A DNA stretch of 7,550 bases from contig CAZMCN010000104.1 of NCBI GenBank assembly GCA_964564845.1, forward strand, positions 1 through 7,550. Direction: 5' to 3'. Both the position numbers and the translations under genes were made by a program. Shown piece by piece: positions 1 to 4,861 of this stretch. This stretch comes from CAYXPG01 sp964564845 (lineage in GTDB: Bacteria; Planctomycetota; Phycisphaerae; Sedimentisphaerales; Anaerobacaceae). Under the pieces are notes generated by a model that saw nothing but the letters and a program-made list of their open reading frames with translations, was not told the origin of the DNA and did no database searches. Every line of letters begins with the position of its first letter. Positions within the stretch are counted from its first letter, which is position 1.

Positions 1-584
1 ACTTCGCAGATTCTTGCTCCGCTCCAGCTTGCCAGGGCGGGGATAAATCGGTGCATCTCGCCATAGAGTTTGGTTTCCGCCAGGACTTCTCTTCGGTATG
101 CCTTGAGAGTACAGCCGAAGTCGTGCAGCTTAACGCCTGTGATTTTCGCTATGAGCCGGTTTGCAATAATCGAGGGCAGGCAGCGTGTAATTGCATTATC
201 GTGTCTTTTCTTCCTCCATCCGCTTACAACGTCAAAACCTTCGTTGAGTCTGTCAATCATTTTCGGTATATCTGCGGGGTCGTTTTGCAAATCAGCGTCA
301 ATTGCAACGATGATTTTGCCTTTTGCGTGATTGAAACCGGCGCTGAGTGCGGCTGTCTGGCCGAAGTTTTTGCGAAAGCAAATTACCTTTACGCAGGTGT
401 CGGACTTTTGCAGGCCGGCTAATATAGCGAAGCTGTTATCGCTGCTGCCGTCATCAACGAATATTATTTCATAGTCGTATTGGTCGGCTAAGCTTTGTTT
501 GATTTGCTCATAAAGAGGCCCGATATTGTCCTGCTCATTCAGCAGTGGTACAACCACCGAAACCTCAGGGCTTTGTTCGGCCAT
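1..584 (-). CDS. Family 2 glycosyltransferase, polyprenyl-phosphate sugar transferase type (DPM1/GtrB-like), 3' end outside window
   Basis: The reverse strand is open from an ATG at 584-582 to the window edge, giving 194 residues of a GT-A fold glycosyltransferase. Visible motifs are the N-terminal VSVVVPLLNEQDNI strand-helix (residues 8-21), FVDDGSSDNS (42-51) which binds the nucleotide, KNFGQTAALSAGF (72-84), the metal-binding DxD in DADLQNDP (96-103), and HDFGCTLKAYRRE (154-166) followed by EMHRFIPALA (176-185). This set is typical of enzymes that move a sugar from a nucleotide donor to dolichyl- or undecaprenyl-phosphate at the cytoplasmic membrane. It fits the DPM1/GtrB/ArnC group better than cellulose-synthase-like enzymes. 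Full-length relatives usually have 240-330 residues, often ending in two membrane helices, and that part is not visible. AGGGAG at 591-596 lies six bases from the ATG and fixes the start. The sugar and final acceptor cannot be told from the sequence. The gene is transcribed away from the other four. Confidence 0.93.
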   Translation of the reverse strand, partial: MAEQSPEVSVVVPLLNEQDNIGPLYEQIKQSLADQYDYEIIFVDDGSSDNSFAILAGLQKSDTCVKVICFRKNFGQTAALSAGFNHAKGKIIVAIDADLQNDPADIPKMIDRLNEGFDVVSGWRKKRHDNAITRCLPSIIANRLIAKITGVKLHDFGCTLKAYRREVLAETKLYGEMHRFIPALASWSGARICE

Positions 585-616
585 AGTCTGCTCCCTATAA
601 ACAGCTTTGCTGTATT

Positions 617-645
617 ATCTTAACGGTTAAAATATCGGCTGTAAA
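617..645 (-). promoter_or_regulatory. Candidate sigma-70-type promoter of the glycosyltransferase gene
   Basis: Read on the minus strand, TTTACA (645-640) is followed after exactly 17 bases by TAAGAT (622-617). These match the -35 and -10 consensus at 5/6 and 4/6. Transcription would begin near 610, leaving a leader of about 26 bases that contains the AGGGAG ribosome site. The assignment rests on consensus and spacing only. Planctomycete promoters are poorly characterised, so this is moderate evidence. Confidence 0.45.
620..630. promoter_or_regulatory. Operator-like palindrome TTAACGGTTAA
   Basis: TTAAC and GTTAA form a perfect 5-base inverted repeat around one central G. It overlaps the -10 element and spacer of the candidate glycosyltransferase promoter, where a repressor would be expected to bind. 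The arms are short and such palindromes occur by chance in AT-rich DNA, so this is only a candidate operator. Confidence 0.25.
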
Positions 646-656
646 GGCATATCTGA
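646..656. repeat. Intergenic 11-base motif GGCATATCTGA, copy 1
   Basis: This is the first of three near-identical copies in the window (others at 2020-2030 and 4557-4567), all between genes. It lies directly upstream of the candidate -35 box of the glycosyltransferase promoter. Its role is unknown. Confidence 0.4.
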
Positions 657-731
657 GTAGTTAAAAATGTCAAATCGCGGCCTAATGAGACCGATATAAG
701 TTGGACCGCTGTAGTTCCCGGAGTAAATTCC

Positions 732-760
732 TTGCTTAAGGTGTTGCTTTTTGTTAAAAT
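732..760 (+). promoter_or_regulatory. Candidate promoter of the DUF1573 gene
   Basis: TTGCTT (732-737) and TAAAAT (755-760) are separated by 17 bases. The -10 matches consensus at 5/6, while the -35 keeps only the TTG. A start near 767 would give a leader of about 59 bases before the ATG at 826. It would also place the upstream in-frame TTG at 751 outside the transcript, which agrees with the start chosen here. Confidence 0.35.
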
Positions 761-813
761 CTTGGCGAATGGTTTTATTGAATAGACTCGAAGAAGATAT
801 CAAAACTTGCTTT

Positions 814-817
814 GGAG
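814..817 (+). promoter_or_regulatory. Ribosome binding site GGAG that selects the ATG at 826
   Basis: GGAG ends eight bases before the ATG at 826 but only two bases before the in-frame ATG at 820. It is far from the TTG at 751 and the ATG at 769. The spacing, together with the signal-peptide layout that follows (MRRKYP then a hydrophobic stretch), favours 826 as the start. Confidence 0.6.
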
Positions 818-825
818 ATATGAAT

Positions 826-2016
826 ATGAGACGCAAGTATCCGGCCTTGAGTGTTTTTATTGTCTGCTGTGTTTTGCTGGTGTGGTTTGATTGTCAGGAG
901 GAGACTGCGGCATTGGCGGAGTCTAAGCCGGCTGTGCAGGAGTCTAAACCTGCCATAGTGGCCTCAAAGCTTATGGTGTCGGAGGCCAAACCGGCGGTTG
1001 TAAAGCTTAAATCGGAATCGCCGGTTTCTGAGCCGGTAATTAGTCCGGCAAAAACCGAAACTGCACCGGAAGCCAACGAACCGGAGCCAAGAATCGAAAT
1101 TGAAAAGTCAAGTCATGATTTTGGTGAAGTTGGAGCCAGCACGAAAAACACCTATGAGTTTAAGTTTACAAACGTTGGCACAGCCGTGTTGAAAATCAAG
1201 AAAGTCCAGTCAACCTGCGGCTGTATGGTGCCCGAGCTGCAGAAGAAGGAATACGCCCCGGGTGAGTCCGGTGTGGTCAAAGTTACATTCTCAGCTCCGG
1301 CGAGAAAAGGCGTCTCGCGCAAAACTTTGTATATACACAGCAACGACAAAAAGAACCCCAGGGCCAAACTTACGATAACAGCCAGGGTTGCGCCGAAAGT
1401 GGATTATAAACCGAGAAAGCTGAACCTTTCGCTCAAAGAGGAAAACGGCGGTTGTCCTGATATTGTGCTCAGAAGTCTGGACAATCGGCTGTTTTTGATA
1501 CAGGGGATTAAATCCTCTTCCAACGTCATTACAATTGATTATGACGGTTCAAAGAGGGCGAAGGAGTTTGTTCTCAAACCCAAAGTTGATATGGAAAAGA
1601 TTCGAAAACGCATGCGAGGTAATGTCGAAATTAAGCTGAGCCATCCCCAGTGCAAAGAGGTCAGTATTTCGTATCACATGCTGTCGGAGTTTAAGCTTGA
1701 CCCGCCGACTTTTATAATATTAAAAGCTGAACCCCAAAAGCCGGTATCCAAAAAACTCTCGGTATTAAGCAACTACAGTGAAGATTTTGAGATTGAATCA
1801 ACAAGGTCAAAAGACGGTATGATAAAGGTTTTGAGTCGGGAAAAAAGCGGCAATGGTTACGGGTTTGAGCTGGAGATTACACCGCCGCCCATTAAGGATG
1901 ATGTTAATAAATTTACAGATGTCTTCTACGTTAAGATAAAGGGCGCCGAAGAGCTAAGAATTGTATGCTTAGGGTTTTATTCAAATAAAGAAAACGAATT
2001 AAGCCCATTGAACTGA
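826..2016 (+). CDS. Exported DUF1573-domain protein with repeat-rich linker and Cys-Gly-Cys motif
   Basis: The 396-residue product starts with a positive MRRKYP and a hydrophobic core (residues 7-21), so it is probably exported. WFDC at 20-23 is a poor lipobox because Asp precedes Cys. Cleavage after ALA at 29-31 is an alternative. Residues 31-60 hold a degenerate repeat (ESKPAVQ, ESKPAIVA, SKLMVSE, AKPAVVK), then a Pro/Glu-rich linker runs to about 89. Residues 90-188 match DUF1573, an Ig-like beta-sandwich: HDFGEV (97-102), NVGTAVLKI (116-124), STCGC (129-133) and YAPGESGVVKVTF (143-155). The remaining 200 residues look like further beta-rich domains that I do not recognise. No enzyme residues are visible, and DUF1573 has no settled function. 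The gene is followed 94 bases later by a thioredoxin-CcdA gene, suggesting that the CGC cysteines may be a redox or metal site. An upstream in-frame TTG at 751 was not used, because it would bury the signal peptide. Confidence 0.88.
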   Translation: MRRKYPALSVFIVCCVLLVWFDCQEETAALAESKPAVQESKPAIVASKLMVSEAKPAVVKLKSESPVSEPVISPAKTETAPEANEPEPRIEIEKSSHDFGEVGASTKNTYEFKFTNVGTAVLKIKKVQSTCGCMVPELQKKEYAPGESGVVKVTFSAPARKGVSRKTLYIHSNDKKNPRAKLTITARVAPKVDYKPRKLNLSLKEENGGCPDIVLRSLDNRLFLIQGIKSSSNVITIDYDGSKRAKEFVLKPKVDMEKIRKRMRGNVEIKLSHPQCKEVSISYHMLSEFKLDPPTFIILKAEPQKPVSKKLSVLSNYSEDFEIESTRSKDGMIKVLSREKSGNGYGFELEITPPPIKDDVNKFTDVFYVKIKGAEELRIVCLGFYSNKENELSPLN

Positions 2017-2019
2017 GCG

Positions 2020-2030
2020 GGCATATCCGA
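2020..2030. repeat. Intergenic 11-base motif GGCATATCCGA, copy 2
   Basis: This copy differs from the other two by one base (C for T at position 9). It begins four bases after the DUF1573 stop codon. With its flanks it matches the copy at 4557 at 15 of 18 positions (GGGCATATCYGAWTTWCG). Confidence 0.4.
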
Positions 2031-2077
2031 TTTACGATTTTCAATCCACGATTTTCGATTTCAAATCGGCAATCGGC
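2020..2077. repeat. Intergenic CGATTT repeat cluster with inverted copies
   Basis: The spacer contains CGATTT four times (2028, 2035, 2049 and 2056), including two copies of ACGATTTTC 14 bases apart (2034-2042 and 2048-2056). The complement follows: AAATCG at 2063-2068, then AATCGGC twice in tandem (2064-2070 and 2071-2077). CCGATTT (2027-2033) can pair with AAATCGG (2063-2069), and CGATTT-C-AAATCG (2056-2068) is a near-perfect palindrome. There is no T-tract, so it is not a classical terminator. It looks like a small dispersed intergenic repeat. Confidence 0.6.
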
Positions 2078-2096
2078 AACCTACACTGAAGTTGGC

Positions 2097-2102
2097 AGAG
2101 GA
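2097..2102 (+). promoter_or_regulatory. Ribosome binding site AGAGGA supporting a TTG start at 2111
   Basis: AGAGGA ends eight bases before TTG at 2111, an ideal distance. The first in-frame ATG (2126) is 23 bases away and has only a weak GGAAA in front of it. This favours the rare TTG start, which adds five residues to the signal-peptide N-region and does not affect the mature protein. Confidence 0.55.
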
Positions 2103-2110
2103 CGTATTAT

Positions 2111-3316
2111 TTGGAAAATTGTAAAATGGTTCAGAGTAATCCCATCGGTTCGACATTTCAATTAGCTGTCGCTGTATCGTTCTTTTTTTCGTTGTTTGCC
2201 GCACCTGTTTTTGCTGGGGCCTCCCAAACGCGAAATAATGCGTTTGGGCAACCCCCTGCCGATGTTGAGATACTTTACTTTTATGAAGCGGGCTGTCCCT
2301 CCTGTGGCCAGATTGAAGATTTCTTGGCCGAGCGGATTGAGCAAAATTATCCTGTTGTAATCAGCCGATACGAGATACATTCACCGGAAAATGCAAATTT
2401 GCTTACGCGCCTTGCGGAGGCCTGCGATGCCGAGGAGATTCGCAAAGAAGGAACGCCGGCAATATTTGTAGCTGATAAGGGCTTTCAGGGAAGCAGTTCC
2501 AAAACGATGGATGAAATAGAACGGGCAGTTCGCTCTGCCGTTGGTTCCCAGAAGCCGTCGCCCCTTAATCACGTTTCCGAAAATGGAAATGAAACTGCAA
2601 ATATAAAGGACCGATTAACTCTTCCTGCGGTAATCGGAGCTTCGGCGGTGGATGCCGTCAACCCCTGTGCCTTCGGTGTTCTGGCGCTTTTACTTGGCTC
2701 TATGCTGGTGATTTCAAAAACGGCGAAGCGAAAAAATGTTATACAGGCCGGCCTTGCCTTTACTGCGGCTACCTTCATCTGTTATCTATTGATGGGCTTT
2801 GGGCTCTTTTACGCCATTCGGATAGCCGGCCTGCAGCGATATATTTATTTTGCCGTGAGTATCTTGGCCATTTTGATAGGTCTGTGGAATACAAAAGATT
2901 ATTTTTGGTATGGGGTGGGGGCGAACATCGAGGTGCCCCAATCCTGGCGACCGCATCTGAAACGAATTACCTCAGGCGTTACATCGGTGCCCAGCGCCTT
3001 TATAATCGGGTGTCTGGTGAGCGTTTTTCTGCTGCCGTGCACGTCCGGGCCTTATATAGTGATTATTGGTATGCTCAGCGACACGGCAACGCGGGTACAG
3101 GCGGTTTGTCTGCTGGTTTTATACAACTTCATATTTGTTATACCTTTTGTTATCATTACCCTTGGGGTGGGGTTCGGGCTTACCACGCCGGCACGGATTG
3201 AGCAATGGCGCCAGCTAAGGCTGAAAAGGCTTCATCTGATTACCGGAATCTTTATGATAGGCTTAGGGGCAGCGATGATGACATATTTGTTGCTGAAAAA
3301 AGGTTTTTTGGTGTGA
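2111..3316 (+). CDS. Thioredoxin-like/CcdA (DsbD-type) membrane thiol-disulfide interchange fusion protein
   Basis: The 401-residue protein appears to carry reducing power across the cytoplasmic membrane. Residues 14-35 form a signal peptide ending APVFA, so the next domain is outside the cytoplasm. Residues 50-145 are thioredoxin-like: strand VEILYFYEAGC, active site CPSC (62-65) and the cis-proline pair TP (115-116). A polar linker (146-168) leads to six hydrophobic helices (about 170-200, 211-238, 243-260, 297-322, 330-358, 376-394). NPCAFG (184-189) and LPCTSGPY (308-315) hold the paired cysteines (186 and 310) used by CcdA/DsbD to take electrons from cytoplasmic thioredoxin. In known DsbD the thioredoxin-like domain is C-terminal and a separate N-terminal domain receives electrons. 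Here a single thioredoxin-like domain is fused in front of the CcdA part, and nothing follows the last helix. Cytochrome c maturation or general disulfide reduction are both possible. The flanking DUF1573 protein is a candidate client. Confidence 0.88.
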   Translation: MENCKMVQSNPIGSTFQLAVAVSFFFSLFAAPVFAGASQTRNNAFGQPPADVEILYFYEAGCPSCGQIEDFLAERIEQNYPVVISRYEIHSPENANLLTRLAEACDAEEIRKEGTPAIFVADKGFQGSSSKTMDEIERAVRSAVGSQKPSPLNHVSENGNETANIKDRLTLPAVIGASAVDAVNPCAFGVLALLLGSMLVISKTAKRKNVIQAGLAFTAATFICYLLMGFGLFYAIRIAGLQRYIYFAVSILAILIGLWNTKDYFWYGVGANIEVPQSWRPHLKRITSGVTSVPSAFIIGCLVSVFLLPCTSGPYIVIIGMLSDTATRVQAVCLLVLYNFIFVIPFVIITLGVGFGLTTPARIEQWRQLRLKRLHLITGIFMIGLGAAMMTYLLLKKGFLV

Positions 3317-3356
3317 ATTTTATTTTAGAACAGTTTTATTTCAAATGATGTATTTA

Positions 3357-3373
3357 TTTTTGGGAACCAAAAA
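3357..3373. repeat. Perfect inverted repeat TTTTTGG-GAA-CCAAAAA
   Basis: Seven-base arms surround a three-base loop, 41 bases before the start of the HR-domain gene and 40 bases after the previous stop codon. The stem has only two G-C pairs and no following T-run on either strand, so a terminator is unlikely. It could be an operator, or chance in AT-rich DNA. Confidence 0.4.
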
Positions 3374-3375
3374 GC

Positions 3376-3399
3376 CCCTTTGATGTCGAATAAAAAGGG
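3376..3399 (+). repeat. Weak hairpin CCCTTT/AAAGGG overlapping a purine-rich ribosome-site region
   Basis: CCCTTT (3376-3381) can pair with AAAGGG (3394-3399) around a 12-base loop. The 3' arm is part of AAGGGAG (3395-3401), though the closer GGAA at 3404-3407 is better spaced for the ATG at 3415. If real, the stem could partly mask initiation of the HR-domain gene. The pairing is short and the idea is speculative. Confidence 0.2.
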
Positions 3400-3414
3400 A
3401 GTTGGAATACAGAT

Positions 3415-4464
3415 ATGATAAAGACATTGCGAATAACAAGTGTTATAGCGGCGTTTTTGGCGGCGGTTGTTATCGCCTTTCCGGCATTTTTCGGTGCCGG
3501 CGGTGATGAAGAGACTGAGAAATTTCTAAATACTCCCGGTGCTGTTGAAAAGTTTCTTAAGGATTCGACCCGTGCCCGGTCAAAAGCCGGTAAAGACCAG
3601 GTTTCTCCGCTCGCAAAGGAAGCTATGGCCTTTGCGCTGTATCTGAACCCGCCCCCACCACAGTATCCCCGTGCGAAGAGGTATGGAACCGCTCGAAAAA
3701 GCAGTAAGCCCAGCCCCAGGAGCGTTTCGGTAAAGTTTTCTCTTATCGGTACAAGTTTTCATTCATCAGACCCGAATCGGTCGATGGCCTTGATAAATCA
3801 GCCCGGCAGCGGCGATCGCTGGGTCAGACAAAACAGCGAGGTGGGGCACTTGCTTATCGAGCAGGTAAAAGACGGCTTTGTGATAGTCAAAGACGGCAAC
3901 AAAAGCATTGAACTTAAACCGGTAAGAAAAACGTATATTAATCTTCTAAAGGGGGCTTCGGCACCAGCCGAGACCGGTCAAACCTCAATTTCATCTGTTT
4001 CAGGGTTGCCCGGCAGCGCTGAAGCAAGCAGTGAATCTCTCGAGCAAATTACTAAGGAAGAATTATTAAAGACCACTTTAAGTGATACTCCGCCGTCAGA
4101 CATCCCTGAACCCACTACCGGTATTTCCAAAAGCAGGCTATCTCAACTTACCCCGGAAGAAAGAGAAGAAATGTTGAGAATGAGGGAGATGCTCTTCAAC
4201 CAGCTAAGTAGCGGCCTGCCTGGCATTGACCCAGACAAAAGCGGTTTAGAAGAGCTTAATGAGGCAATGGACGAGATAAAGAGGACGGCTTTTCCCGGTT
4301 CCAGGCCTTCACGAATAGGGCCTGAAGAGGCAAAAAAGCTGGACGATTTAGGCGTAGAGTTGCGGGATACCCGGCGCAGCCCAGACCCAAACAGGGTCGG
4401 AGCAGCCGCCGCCAAGATACAAAGAAATGCTTCCGGCAAGGGGGCAAAAGCGAAAAAGAATTAA
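3415..4464 (+). CDS. GspC/PilP-like HR-domain protein with one membrane helix (type II secretion or pilus assembly type)
   Basis: The 349-residue protein has a short cytoplasmic MIKTLR, one hydrophobic helix (about 8-27) and a long extracytoplasmic part, the layout of GspC. Residues 104-171 resemble the homology-region (HR) domain shared by GspC and PilP: FSLIGTSF (108-115), SMALI (122-126), a gap, then EVGHLLIEQVKDGFVIVKDGNKSIEL. In characterised type II systems this small beta-barrel contacts secretin N0, and a secretin is the next gene. The canonical GspC PDZ domain is absent. Instead there is a polar Ser/Pro/Glu-rich tail with a charged helix (about 247-264, PEEREEMLRMREML) and a lysine-rich end (GKGAKAKKN). 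Residues 30-103 hold a proline run (PPPP at 79-82) and basic stretches. Initiation is supported by GGAA seven bases before the ATG. The HR assignment is by pattern and gene order, so GspC versus PilP remains open. Confidence 0.72.
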   Translation: MIKTLRITSVIAAFLAAVVIAFPAFFGAGGDEETEKFLNTPGAVEKFLKDSTRARSKAGKDQVSPLAKEAMAFALYLNPPPPQYPRAKRYGTARKSSKPSPRSVSVKFSLIGTSFHSSDPNRSMALINQPGSGDRWVRQNSEVGHLLIEQVKDGFVIVKDGNKSIELKPVRKTYINLLKGASAPAETGQTSISSVSGLPGSAEASSESLEQITKEELLKTTLSDTPPSDIPEPTTGISKSRLSQLTPEEREEMLRMREMLFNQLSSGLPGIDPDKSGLEELNEAMDEIKRTAFPGSRPSRIGPEEAKKLDDLGVELRDTRRSPDPNRVGAAAAKIQRNASGKGAKAKKN

Positions 4465-4556
4465 TCCGGCGGCAATTAGAGATTTGGCTCAGGCCGGGTG
4501 GTTCAGGATAACAAAAATACCATATTGGGCTTTTTCATAAAATTTGACATTTGCCG

Positions 4557-4567
4557 GGCATATCTGA
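4557..4567. repeat. Intergenic 11-base motif GGCATATCTGA, copy 3
   Basis: This copy is identical to copy 1 at 646-656 and lies 93 bases after the HR-domain gene. A shortened form, GGCATCTGA lacking the internal AT, occurs at 4838-4846 in the same leader. Confidence 0.4.
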
Positions 4568-4702
4568 ATTTCGCCTAAATCCGCATTTTTTCAACTGTTA
4601 TTCCCCTTTTTGTATCTATTTGTGGCGTATCAAGGTGGCATCTGTCCGCTTTTATTGTGCTTTTGTTGTTTTTTGGGTTTTTTGTTAATAAAGAGGCGAA
4701 AT
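4568..4702 (+). repeat. Nine-base inverted repeat ATTTCGCCT / AGGCGAAAT enclosing about 117 bases
   Basis: ATTTCGCCT (4568-4576) is the exact reverse complement of AGGCGAAAT (4694-4702). If transcribed, it could close an RNA domain of about 135 bases in the leader. A match of this length at this distance has a fair chance of arising randomly in 400 bases, so support is weak. Confidence 0.25.
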
Positions 4703-4739
4703 CTTACCTGAAAATGTGGAACTTTTGGGCGTTTTTTAT

Positions 4740-4769
4740 GTCTGATTTAGTATAGAAGGCGTCTGATTT
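4740..4769 (+). repeat. Direct repeats GTCTGATTT spaced by two helical turns
   Basis: GTCTGATTT occurs at 4740-4748 and 4761-4769, 21 bases apart, so both copies face the same side of the helix. A related TGATTTAG occurs at 4743-4750 and again at 4782-4789. The spacing suits a dimeric activator or repressor upstream of the secretin gene. No known regulator is recognised. Confidence 0.3.
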
Positions 4770-4803
4770 GGTCGAATTTATTGATTTAGACGTAAATTTT
4801 TAG

Positions 4804-4850
4804 AGTTTCAGGCAAAAACCGCCTGATAAGAGGTATGGGCATCTGAAACT
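4804..4850 (+). promoter_or_regulatory. Two overlapping, mutually exclusive hairpins just before the secretin ribosome site
   Basis: AGTTTCAG (4804-4811) pairs perfectly with CTGAAACT (4843-4850). TCAGGC (4808-4813) pairs perfectly with GCCTGA (4821-4826) around the loop AAAAACC. The two stems share 4808-4811 and cannot both form. The outer stem ends two bases before GGAG (4853-4856), the ribosome site five bases from the ATG at 4862. This could be an RNA switch controlling translation, but I do not recognise a known riboswitch class. Confidence 0.3.
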
Positions 4851-4861
4851 GTGGAGTTATT

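Larger units (their letters stand above)
4465..4861 (+). other. 397-base gene-free leader between the HR-domain gene and the secretin gene
   Basis: I see no convincing gene here. The strand is T-rich with several T-runs (for example 4669-4684), and the only open stretch, from a GTG near 4657 to a TAG near 4753, is very short with no clear ribosome site. It contains a motif copy at 4557, a long-range 9-base inverted repeat (4568-4576 with 4694-4702), repeated GTCTGATTT (4740 and 4761) and overlapping hairpins just before the secretin start. An isolated TTGACA at 4544-4549 lacks a good -10. TTGGGC (4725-4730) and TAGTAT (4748-4753) have 17-base spacing but weak matches. No terminator is evident. 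Confidence 0.7.

Noticed and set aside
51..422. Plus-strand open frame of 123 codons (and an overlapping one at 70-330)
   Set aside because: It lies opposite the glycosyltransferase, whose reverse frame has all expected motifs; the plus-strand translation has no recognisable pattern.
751..825. Upstream TTG (751) and ATG (769, 820) as starts for the DUF1573 protein
   Set aside because: They would put a charged 25-residue stretch before the signal peptide, and GGAG at 814-817 is spaced correctly only for the ATG at 826.
627..836. Minus-strand open frame of 69 codons in the divergent spacer
   Set aside because: It would start with TTG, overlaps the DUF1573 start, has no clear ribosome site and covers the candidate promoters; the translation looks non-coding.
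2884..3201. Plus-strand open frame of 105 codons inside the thioredoxin-CcdA gene
   Set aside because: It is a shifted-frame shadow; the main frame carries membrane helices and the conserved NPC and LPC motifs without interruption.
4143..4447. Minus-strand open frames opposite the end of the HR-domain gene
   Set aside because: They are serine/leucine-rich antisense shadows of a polar, charged coding region, with no domain pattern.
4466..4497. CCGGC / GCCGG as a terminator after the HR-domain gene
   Set aside because: The arms are only five bases around a 22-base loop and no T-run follows.
4544..4572. TTGACA at 4544 as a -35 box for the secretin promoter
   Set aside because: The hexamer 17 bases downstream (AATTTC) matches the -10 consensus poorly, and the nearest alternative, TATCTG, is only 11 bases away.
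4657..4753. Short GTG-started open stretch in the leader as a small membrane peptide gene
   Set aside because: The hydrophobic translation comes from T-runs, there is no convincing ribosome site, and nothing else supports coding.
4804..4850. Known riboswitch (c-di-GMP GEMM or preQ1)
   Set aside because: The conserved core sequences of these classes are not present; only simple overlapping hairpins are seen.
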